Shown here in pieces: positions 44,840 through 57,800 of a stretch of 64,000 nt of DNA. The position numbers were made by a program, and so were the translations under genes. The DNA comes from Petrosia ficiformis. Taxonomy: Eukaryota > Porifera > Demospongiae > Haplosclerida > Petrosiidae. Under the pieces are notes generated by a model. It was not told where the DNA came from. It worked only from the letters and a program-made list of their open reading frames with translations, and did not search any database. Where the stretch lies: positions 54,229,746 to 54,293,745 of the forward strand of contig OX345636.1 in assembly GCA_947044365.1 (NCBI GenBank), written 5' to 3'. Positions within the stretch are counted from its first letter, which is position 1, and every line of letters begins with the position of its first letter.

Positions 44840-47800
44840 GTATACATGTACATGTATATACATGATGTACTATAGTATTTGGCTATTTGCTATACATTAA
44901 TATAATCATGTATACTGCTTCATCTTTTATCACAATTACAATCCCACTATCATAACTGTTGTGTATTCTATATAAACGTCTAGACATTGAAGTTATAATG
45001 ATTAAGAATAATTGATAAGTACACAATTCTGTATATGTGTAATTTTACAAAAATGGACTTTTTGCATGAGTAATTTGATGAACGTGTTGAAACATTGGCT
45101 CTTTCTCTTTTCTTCTTCAATAAAAGAAATAGACTAGTGAATAATTCAATACAGTGCCTCCAACTAGACATTACTCATTTCAGTGTAATATTTAAAATCT
45201 TCACTATTTTTTATGAAATTATTTGTATTTTAAAAATTGAAAAGGAATAAAATATGTGTCAATTCACTTTGTGGCAAGTACATTGACAACAGTAACACTA
45301 ACTGTAACACAGTTTACACTACTAGCAGTACACTCACTACTGTAGGCCTTTGTAGATGCTGAACTACTACTGAAAAACACTTCTGTCAGAGCACATGCAC
45401 TTTCAGTATTTTTAGTGTAATTTTTCGTATTCCATATTCATTGCATTATTTTCGTATAAATACGAAAAAATCTGTGTAGTTGAAGGCCCTGCAATGCAAT
45501 AATGATGTCCCTACCTACCTAAAAAGACCTCAATTTCATCAAACACTTAACTTTAATTATAATTAACTGTGTGAAGACTGATGTCACATTTGGACTCCAT
45601 TGCACAAGAATCATTCCAAGTAGTCACATTTCGTTTCCATGGTAATTCCTTTAAAAAAGGGCAACTCTTCAGTTGCACTTGGGTGCAGTAGAGTATAACA
45701 AAAGAAATTTTATGTGACCTTTTCGTCTTTGATCAGAGGTACGAAGAAGGCTGGAGAGGTGGTAAGTTTTTCTGTACATTTTGGAGGGTAGCTTAAACAT
45801 TTTTCTTGGAAGAACTGATGTTGTTGGTATAGATGGTTCCACTGTATAGAGAAACCATTTTGTACTTAGTACAAGTAAGTGTGTTGCAACGGAGTCACAT
45901 ATTTTAAAACAAAAAGTCCTTTTCTGTTGACATAGTATTATAGTGTATCTGTAATTGACATACTGTTACTACACATGATTATTAATTAAAATAACTCATG
46001 AACGTATTATTTAGATAGGTACTCATTCTCAAATAAACTATGGTTGATATGTGCTTAAATTTATGAACAGTAGGAATAATTTCATGATACTAATACTATT
46101 TTCCAGGTAGTTATAAACCTCATATCACTGTTAGTATGTGCCACAGACATGTTTCTATTGCATAAAGATGGTAATGTTGTACCTATACCACTTATGGTAG
46201 ATTCAATCTGATACTAATACTGATACTTAAACTTTAAGTATCTGCCAAACCAGATACTAATACTATTGCTACCACATACACAAAATTCGATTATTAAGTA
46301 ATAATTACATGTAATTGATTATAAATACATGTACCATTCATCACATGTTTGAACTAGAAAATGGCCACACTCTCTGGTTACTCTGGTACTTCTAGAAGGA
46401 GCCTGTAATGTTGTCAAGCAGTTTGTATTGGTCAACATTTTTTAGGAGTGCAAAACACAGGGGAGGATCCAGAAAAACTGATAGGGTGGTTCGTATTTGG
46501 TGCACAAAGAATTCCGAAAATTTCATATTGCTCATAAATTATTATCAGTCTCTTGCTCTTAATTGCTCAAGAGTATATAACAAAGAAAGAGCCATCCTTC
46601 AAGTGTGTGTGTTGACAAAGTCTACAACTATCTTAATACTAAAATTATTAATAATAATTCAGGAATATTATAATTTGCAGCATGGTAATTTATAGAGTGT
46701 GGCATGGTTATGCCATCTAGTTTATTTAAGCTAGAGGGAGGGTTTCATCAAATCATATGAACCACCTCTGGATCTGCCAACTGAATAAGTATCTGGCATC
46801 GTTTCTACTTATACCCAATGCCTCCCAATATTTAGTATAGTTACCTATACCAGTACTGATGCTAGTATAGGAACAAGCTTAAAAAACAGTTGTATTTTTC
46901 TTTGCACTTATAATTCTATAGTTATTGTTACTCTGAAATATTGTGATAATCCTGACTCCATAATATATTTTAGGGTGTGTGTTTGATGACTCCATTCAAA
47001 GTCATGAACTTGACAATCCTATCATATCTCATCCTAAAAGACAAAGAACTAATCAACATGGAGTATCATCATCTCTTAATTCACTCACAACATCATTACA
47101 CCAAACTACCTTTCCTTACAACATACACGATGAAGGAATATCAACAGGTGTTAGTGTATTAACTACAGAAACTACCACAAATAATAACGTTGCTTTTTTA
47201 GCCATACAAGAGAATTTTTATAGTCTTACCTCAACACCATTCAATCCTGTTTGGTTAGGAGAACGTTTATTTGTGAACAATATTATATCATCTGAACAGA
47301 AGATAGATGCTGCTAATGACAGTATAGAAAGTTCCTATAGAAATTACAAGCTATTCACAATTATACTCACAGCTATACAGACAAATGAACATGTATATAC
47401 ATCATTACTAAACATCTTATCAGAGGGAAGAGTATATCAACACTTGATAGAGAAAATTAAAACATCCTATGAGAAATTCAGAAGAGCTATACCACAGTCA
47501 TTACAACGTGAAAGACCACATCAAGTCACTGGTATGTTGGTAATGAATATTAACAGTAGTACACTATGATCTATTGTTAGTGATACTAGGGAAGAATATA
47601 TTCCTATTGTCACATGCTGTTGACAGATAACGACATTAATGAATTTGAGTGTTGTGTATGACATGTCCTATACTAATTGGAGATGTGAGCAGTGTTTATA
47701 GATGCTCTTTATATAACTGATCTTTTTCATTTCTAATTTCAATCAGATCACTAGACATTTGATCATTTGTTTGTATAATATTTTAGCTTCCTATCAAATG

Positions 47801-48753
47801 TTTACACTGTCTTGAAAAAACGTTTTCCTTCAATGTGCTATTCATGAAGTGTCCAGCAACAGGACTGATTTTAACTTTTAATGTCTTATAAGTTACAACA
47901 AAAAGGAAGTCTGTTCATTGTACCAAATACAGTATAGACTACTACAACCTAACTACACCACTTTATCATTATAGTGTTATAATGCCTGTAGGAAGGCTAT
48001 ATCTAATGAACAGTAATATCATAACTTATCAATACAATATTGTCAGTATATTAGGCTTGGGACTTCTGTAGACATCCCAGGGATCATAGTACTAACATTT
48101 CTAGTCTACTATTGTCCTAATGTCCACTATGGTATTATTCAAATTTAATTAGTCCCCTATAGTCCATAATGTTAATTCTACTCTACATCTAGTATTCCTT
48201 TTATATGTGCAGGCTTTAGTTTAACTATAAGAGTGCCACATACAATGTGTTGTCATGTTTGTCCTCTTTGAAGATTTTCTATAGCTTTATTTATTATTGT
48301 CACCACTTGGATGAAAATTACCAGCGAGAACTCTCACGCTACATGAATGAGATATTATAATACTGACTACACATGTAGTACTTAAACATAATAAATTATT
48401 ATATTATATATATTATATAGGTGAAGAACATGTTGATTCTGTTCCCAAAAGACCAAGGACTGATCGAGAGGGACTTGATGAAGTGTCTTGCCAAAGTACC
48501 ATTCAACATAAAAGGCCTCATGATATTATTGGTACATGTATGTCACTATTGAGAAATATGGTATAAAGATTTGCAGCATTTCCCACAGGAATGTAATACT
48601 ACTCAATTTTACACCCACATTAATTTCAAACAGAATAATTATAATGATAAAAAGAAGACAATAGTGGCAATTTTGATATTAGTATTATGATTACATGATA
48701 ATGTATATACATGTGATATAACTTTCTATTGACATATACTGTATGTATGTATG

Positions 48754-48802
<49 letters not shown>

Positions 48803-51800
48803 TTATGTATGTATGTATTTATGTATGTATGTATGTATGTATGTATGTATGTATGTATTTATGTATGTATGTATGTATGTATATATGTATGTATGTATTT
48901 ATGTACATGTACAAACATGCATTCATGCATACATACATACATACATACGTTCGTATGTACATGTACATACCTACAACATACATATATTTGTATGTATAAT
49001 TATATGCATGTACATGTATGTTTGTACGTATTGACGTATATATGTATGTATGTACATATCTATGTATGTATGTATGTATGTATGTACATGCTTGCATATG
49101 AATGTATGTATGTAAGTACGTATGCATATATGTATTTACATACATATTTTTACTATTGCTGAATCAAATACGGCTTCTTGGTATTTGAATACTTGCTTTT
49201 CTTAAACTCGAATACCCGATAATCCGCTTGCTTACTCGTCATAAATTGTTTCTTGTAATATATTAAGTATTAGCTCACTATTTTGCTGTAAGTAGTTATA
49301 ATAGACAGTAATCACTGTGTTTATATTGTTCACAAGCCTAGAAAACCAGTAACACGAAGTAAGAAACTTCTCCACCACCATTTAATTTCCTTAATAATTG
49401 CACGTGTTTTGTTTCTGGGCATGCACAAATGTAAAACAAATAATTGAAAACCAAAAAATACATTAGAATACCAAAATTATTCCAATATTTCAGTATTTGT
49501 TTCAACACTAACTTATACATGTACATGTATGTGTGTAATACATATGAGCGTATGTATCTACTAACATACATATATATGTATGTATGTATGTATGTTTGCA
49601 TGTATGTATGTAAGTATGTATGTATGTATGTATGTATGTTTGCATGTATGTATGTATGTATGTACGTATGTATGAATGCATGTATGCATAATGCATGTAT
49701 GCATGTACATACATTAGAACATATATGTATCTACTTACATATGTATGTATGTATGTATGTATGTACATATGTACATATGAATGTATGTATATACGTATGT
49801 ATGCACATGTGTACGTACATACATGTACATACATATACATATGTATGTACATGTATGCATGTACAGTAGATGCCAATAAAAACTTTACGTTTCGTTTTTG
49901 TAGTACGATCGTAGTACGAAACTATCACACCGTACTATTAACGTTTCGTTTAAACGTTTAATTAACGTCTGCTATTAATCATTGCTGAAATATGGGTGTG
50001 GTTAATGAGCCAAACGGCGAGGAGTTTACTGCTACATTCTCTCAGAATAATTCAGACCTAAACAAAGTTGATATTCTAGAAAGTTAAGGCTCTGTCCAGC
50101 TTCACCTGCAGTAACAGTTCTTCATTTGATGTGGAAATAGCAAAACGGTTGTCTTGACAAAGATGGGCGTGACCGCTGAAGGCGGTCGAGTTGTATCAAA
50201 TTCTCCTGCCTTCATAGATGTTAGTAAAGGCTTGAAGCTTGCTTCGAAGTTAGCATAAGGACTGTTGAGTATGTAGACAAATCCTCAAGTTCAGTTTTAC
50301 AAATGTGAAACTTCAGTTTTCTTGGTGAACACTTGACGGTCAATTTTTCCGTTATATAAACCGTTCCATTTTACGATCTATCACTGAATATTTAATTACC
50401 GTTTAAACTGACTTTTGACTAGGTTTTAGCGTACTACGGAGTGTAGAACGGTCGTACTACAAAACGAAATGTAAAGTTTTTATTGACATTTACTGTATGT
50501 ATGTTTGTAGGTAGGAATGTATGTACATATTTAAGTACATTCATTTGTACATGTACGTATGTATATATGTATGTATGTATGCATGTATGTATGTATGTAT
50601 ATACATACATACAAACGTATGTACAATACATACATACATGTACATACGAATGTATGTATGTACGTATGTAGGCACGTATGTATGTGCATACATATGAGCG
50701 TATGTATCTACTTTCATACATATGTATGTATGTATGTTTGCATGTACAAGTATGTATGTATATACATATGTATTCACGTATGTATGTATGAATGTTTGTA
50801 TGTGCATATGTATGTACGTATGTATGTATGTATGTATGTATGTATGAATGCATGTATGCATGGATGTATGTATGTACGTATGTATGAATGCATGTATGCA
50901 TGTATGTATGTACATACATTAGAACATATATCTATCTACTTACGAATGTATGTATATACGTATTTATGCACATATGTATGTACATACATGTACATACATA
51001 TACATGTTTGTACATATATATATATGTACAGTATAAGTCAATAAAACGTCACCGAACCGTAGTAGCAACTGCGCTCCAGCTACGCTCTAACACGGTGTTA
51101 ATTCGCTCCAAGTACGGGGTGTACTACCGGGTGAAGTGTGCTATCTGGAATGAGTGAGGCATGTTGATCTTACTCGTGCATGCGCATTAGTGGTTACTAA
51201 AAATGTTCATGACGTAATTGTATTATTTTGACACACCCATTGTTTATATGTTGTAGAATAATCAAACAATATATATAATACTAAATCTCAACACTGAACT
51301 TTACTGTTAATGAAACTAAACTAAAATGATTATTTATAAAACTAGATGTGTATAATATTAAATACAAAATGTCAATAATGAACAAAACTAAAATGATTAT
51401 TTATAAAACTAGATCAATTCATTATCTACTTTACAATATTACAGTCTGTTATTAATTTTACAATGAAAATACACTTTAAATAAAAAGTTTTACTCGGTCT
51501 ACCTGAACCAGGATGACGTCCGATGCTTCCAGTAGTTCTGAACTTCATTAGAAATTTCGCCACTCCACTTTTACAAACATTCAAACCCTCTTCTCTTAAT
51601 ACTTTACAATAGTTGTAGAGCGCTTTCCTAGATTAAAATAGTATATACATGTAATTCTCTGCTGTTTGTAACTGCTGTACATCATTTTGTTTCTTTTTGA
51701 CACTTGTGATTCTCGTAATTACACATGCGCATTGCAAAAATCATAACTACCGCCTAACTACTGTCATATTAAGGCAGAACTGCGGCGTAATTACGCACAG

Positions 51801-54800
51801 TTGCGCTCAGTACTATGGGAGTACTACGGCGATGTTACTGTGCAGTACGGCGACGTTTTATTGACCTATACTGTACATGTATACATGTATGTATGTTTGT
51901 AGTATGCATGTAATTATATATGTACAGTGTATGTATGTACGTATGTATGTATGTACATGTATATATGTATATATGTATGTACATGTGTATGTATGTATGA
52001 TTGCATGTATGTATGTTTGTTCATACATACATACAAATGTATGTACGTACATGTATGTATGCATGTATGTATGTACGTATATTCATATGAACGTATGTTT
52101 GTACTGAAGTATGTATCCATGTTTGTATTTATGTATTTATGTACATGCATACATACGAATTTATGTATGTATGTATGTATGCACATGCATACATACAAAT
52201 GTATGTATGCACGTAAACTACGTATGTATGCACATATGTATGTACCAGTGCTCTCCACATGGTGCTACCAGATAGTAAGCAGATAGTAAGCAGAAACGTG
52301 ATAAATGTACAGATGTATGTAATGAATAATTATGCCACATATACTTACACAATATGTAACCTAAAGCAATAGAACAATTGTCTTCATATCGTAGACTCTC
52401 ATTATTGTCTTCATCTTCCAACTTCCAAACATCTAAACGCTTGTAATCTTCTTTTAACATGTTAATACACACACGTGGTCAATGAACACGCCCAGTAGGA
52501 GTAATTAACAATGTTTTTAATCAATAATAATTTAAAATGTAACGATTTTAAAGCAGGGCGCTTGGAAAAATAGCGGGGCGAAGTGCCCTGCTTTCCTGCT
52601 TTGGGGAGAACAGTGATATGTATGTATGTAGGTATACATGAAAATTCATGTGTCTAGCATGCTAGCAAAAGGCGCAAACTAACACACACACAACAAACAA
52701 ACAAGCAGCCATAACGGCGTCATTAAACATTAGAACAGCCACTATGGCTTAGAAAAATAATCAGCCACAATGGCTTAGAAAAATAATTACCAGCTACCAT
52801 GGCTTAGAAAATAAGCAGCCACAATGGCTTAGAAAATAAGCAGCCACAATGACTTAGAAAATAGGCAGCCACAACGGCTTAGAAAAACAGCCACAATGGC
52901 TTAGAAAATGAACAGCCACAATGGCTTAGAAAATGAACAGCCACAATGGCTTAGAAAATAAAGAAAAATTGAACACTGAATGCCCAGTCTTGAGAGCCGG
53001 GAATGGTGGTTAAAGATCTTTGATGGCATGCCAACTCTCCCCACTCATCCAGTGTCCATATAACAATAATAAAAATAAAAATAGTACACTTAAATAACAA
53101 GTACACAACATAATGCAACTCATAAACCAAGAAGAGAAGCACAGAGCTGCCACAAACCCAAGTTGGTTATATGTGCAAGGTTTGAGATCAATGAGGCACA
53201 CCAAGCACCTGCATGCATATAATTTTGTATGCATGTATGTACGTAAGTATGAACATACATGCAAATGTATGCACGTACGTATCTATGTACATGTATGTAT
53301 GTATTTGTCATATATATGCATATATATTGTATATACACATGTACATACATACATACATACATACATACGTACATACGTACATACATACATGCATATATAC
53401 ATACGATTATATGTATGTTGTATGTACATGTATGTACATACGAACGTATGTATGTGTGTATGTCAGTGTTTTTGATAAGCTCATATGGCGCACCATTGGC
53501 CCATAAAGAGCCTCTTATTTGGCTCTGCACAGTTCTCTCTTTGGGCCAGTGGTGCAGTTAATTATGATTATATTATCATTAACAGCATTAACTCTTAGTT
53601 AATTGGCTCAAGATGTATTCCCAATGGCACACACGCTAACCATTTTTGAGCCAATTCGGTCCATGTTTCAAAACTTATCAAAAACTGTAATACGTATATA
53701 TGTATGTATGTATGTACAGTATAGGGCAATAAAACGTCGCCGAACTGCACAGTAACTTCGCCGTAGTACTCCCATAGTACTGAGCGCGACTGCGCCATGA
53801 TTACGGCGCAATTCCGCCTTAATAAGACAGTAGTTAGGCAATGCGCATGCGTAATTACGTGACTCACAAGTGTCAAAAAGAAACAAAATGGTGTACAGCA
53901 GCTACAAACAGCAGAGAACTATTTTAATCTAGGAAAGCGTTCTACAACTGTTGTAAAACTATTAAGAGAAGAGGGTTTGAATGTTTTCAAAAGTGGAGTG
54001 GGGAAATTTCTAAAGTTCAGAAGTACTGGAATCATCGGACATCGTCTTGGTTCAGGTAGACCAAGTGAAATAACACCTCAAGTGCTAGAACTGGTGGATA
54101 GAAAAATGCAGCTAGACAATGAAACAACAGTTTCACTAACAGTAAAATTCAATGTTGAGATTTAGTATTTAATATTATACACATGTAGTTTTATAAATGA
54201 TCTTTTTTTTTTTTTAGTTTCATTAACAGTAAATGATTTAGTATTATATTGTTTGTCAAATGAAGAATATTGTTTGTCAAATGAAGTGATTGGACGGTGT
54301 CAATTATAACAGTGAAAATTAACAAAAGCAAATATAATTATGAACTTTTTTTATTTAAGTGCCTTCATTCATAGTGTAGATTGATAGCTTCAGTACAGCC
54401 TTTCCAGTGTGTCCCAAACTCAACTGGAGTGTTTCGAAATTCTGGGTGTAGTGAAACTTAAGATCGTCAAGACAATCTTTAGGTAGTGCAGGTTTGTCAG
54501 TGCACCATGTATCATCAACTCCAATATCACAATTCCTGTGTAAACTATCCCTTTCTGCTTCACAATACAACTCTTCCCAACAGCAACATTTTCTTCCACA
54601 ACAGCTTTTGTAATAACTACACCAACACACTTATCACATTCAAAATAAACAAGGAAGAATGGATCTAGAAATTAATTGCATTATTATATCATGCCTAATA
54701 GCTAATAGGATGTACTAAAAACTTCAAAATGTTATATTCACCTGGTTTATTTTGTACATTCTTGAGCTGAGTATGTAGAGACATCTTCCTAGTCTTCTAA

Positions 54801-57800
54801 CAAAGTGTCTAATCACGCTACTTTGATAATGAGCATGCGCAATGAGCCCCACCCTTCTAAGCTGCAGTGACTACGCTGCACGTAGTTCGGCCGCACTACG
54901 CTCCGAAGTTCGAAGGTAATTACTGCTACTCTACGGCGACGTTTTATCGCCCTATACTGTATATGTGTATGTATGTATGTAGTACATATATATATATATA
55001 TGTATTTATGTATGTATGTATGTACATGTATATATGCATTTACATATGTTTATATGTATGTATGTATGTACATGTATGTATGTAAGTATGTATGTGTAGT
55101 AATGTTGACTGTGTTCATTATTAACAATGATTATGTTATATACTATTATACTATTAACAATGAGTTATTGTAATGTGTACGCGTATAACCAATTATCTAT
55201 TTTATTGTGTCATAGTCTCATTGTCTATATATAAGGGCACCAGCCCTAGTTTCTATATCTATATGTATATAAGCCGCATTTTGATTAAAGAGATTTTAGT
55301 CCAGATTCCACTAAGATAGTTGAAGTTACTAGAAGTTACTACAGAATTGGCGACGAGGATGGCTACTCTATTTGGACATGTTGGGGAATTCGATGATAGT
55401 AAGGAAGAATGGATACAGTATGTAGAACGACTAGACCATTTCTATGAAGCAAATGGAATTACTGAAAATGATAAGAAGAGAGCTATTCTATTGACTACAA
55501 TAGGTCCCGTGACCTACAAGACACTAAGGAATGTTGTAATGCCCAGAAAACCAGGAGAGATGTCATACCAAGACTTAGTGGCTGCTATGAAGACGCACTA
55601 TCGTCCAACACCATCGGAGATTGTGCAACGATTTCGATTTAATAGCAGATTCAGACATCCAGGAGAGTCAGTATCCATGTTTGTATCGGAACTTCGTAGT
55701 TTAGCAGAACACTGTAACTTCGAGAATACGCTGGAGGTGATGCTACGTGATCGTCTCGTATGTGGAATAAACGATCCAAATACACAACGCCGACTACTAT
55801 CGGAGGTCAACTTAACCTTCCAGAAAGCCTTTGAGATAGCACAAGGACTGGAATCAGCAGTTCAGAATTTGAAAACACTTCAGGGATCACAAGTTTTGCC
55901 TTCCGAGGAGATTCATAAGGTGGAAAAGACAGTTAGTACTCATGTATCTTGTTACCGCTGTGGGAAGAGTAACCACTCACCATTTAATTGTCGGTTCAAG
56001 ACGGCCAGATGCTATAATTGTGGAAAGTTCGGACACATAAAAGAAGTCTGTCGGGGGAAAGCAATTCCTAACAAGATCCAATATTTGCAAAAGGAGCGTT
56101 CGCAAATGGAAGTCACTGAGGACAAGGATGAATACGATCTCTTCACTATCACATCTACCCAGGCACGTAAACCTATTTTAACAACAGTTGAAGTTTATGG
56201 GAAATCATTAACCATGGAGATTGACACTGGAGCTTCATTCTCGGTGATTTCGTACAACACATATGACAACAACTTCAAGTCTATACCCTTGAAGGATACG
56301 AAGATCAGCTTGAAAACATATTCGGGTGAGAAGCTTAAAATCCATGGGATAGTGGAGGTAGATGTACGATACGAAGAACAAGTAGCTCATTTACCTTTAC
56401 TGGTCGTGGGGGTTGATGGCCCAAGTCTCATGGGTAGGGATTGGTTAGCAGTTTTCCGTCTCAACTGGAAAGAAATTTACTATATTGAGAACTGTTCGAT
56501 ACAAAGTGTTCTGCAACGATTTACGGATGTATTCAAGGAAGGACTCGGTACCTTGAAAGGTTATGAAGCCAAGATTCACATCAATCCAGACGTCGTACCT
56601 CGTTTTTGTAAGGCTAGGACAGTGCCGTATGCCTTGCGTGCTAGGGTGGAGGATGAGTTGGAGAGATTGGTGGAACTGGGAGTAATAGAGCCAGTCCAGT
56701 TTGCAGACTGGGCAGCACCAATAGTTCCCGTCTTGAAGAGCGACAAGTCATCAATAAGGATTTGCGGGGATTTTAAAATAACGATAAATCGTGCCACAAA
56801 ATTGGATCAGTACCCCATTCCAAAAATCGAGGATCTATTTGCTAAACTCTCAGGTGGAAAAATGTTCACGAAACTTGACCTAAGCCAAGCTTATCAGCAG
56901 GTTCGATTGGATGCAGCATCAAAGGAGTTAGTGGTGATTAACACTCATCGAGGATTGTTCCGATATAATCGTCTGCCTTTTGGTGTATCCTCAGCACCAG
57001 GAATTTTTCAAAGAATGATGGAAAATCTGCTACGAGGGATTGACAAGGTGGTGGTATACCTAGATGATATTTTGATTACCGGGACCTCTGAGGAAGATCA
57101 TCTTTCTACTCTGGAGAAAGTTCTGAAGAGACTGCAAGATGCAGGACTGAGATTGAAAAGAAACAAATGTAAATTCATGGTTCCCTCTGTGTCATACTTG
57201 GGATATCAGATTGACGCTGAAGGTCTACACCCCCTACCTGAGAAGGTTGTAGCAGTGCAGAGTGCCCCAGTTCCTAAATCAGTAACTGAGCTCAAATCAT
57301 TCTTAGGATTGCTGACTTACTACAGCAAGTTTTTGCCGAATCTCTCAACGACATTGTCGCCTCTGTACGAGTTGCTAAAGTCATCCACAAAATGGTTGTG
57401 GTCTCGAAGACACTCAGAAGCTTTCCAGACAGCAAAGAATTTACTCACATCATCTAAGTTGTTGGTACATTTTGATCCAGCTAGAGAATTGATGTTGTCT
57501 TGTGATGCCTCTGCATATGGCATTGGGGCTGTGCTATCGCACAAATTTGCAGATGGATCTGAAAAGCCCATAGGATTTGCATCCCGTACCCTTTCTACTG
57601 CTGAGAAGAACTATTCCCAAATAGAGAAAGAGGGACTCTCTTGTGTATTTGGAGTGAAGAGGTTTCACTCATTCCTGTATGGACACCATTTCACAATGTG
57701 TACAGATCATAAGCCTCTCCTGGGTCTGATAGGTGAGCACTGTTCAGTGCCCGCTCAAGCTTCTGCAAGGATCCAACGCTGGGCCTTGACACTCTCTATG

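Noticed and set aside
52705..52960. Regular 25-bp repeats resembling a CRISPR array
   Set aside because: The units abut without unique spacers and the context is eukaryotic; it is a minisatellite.
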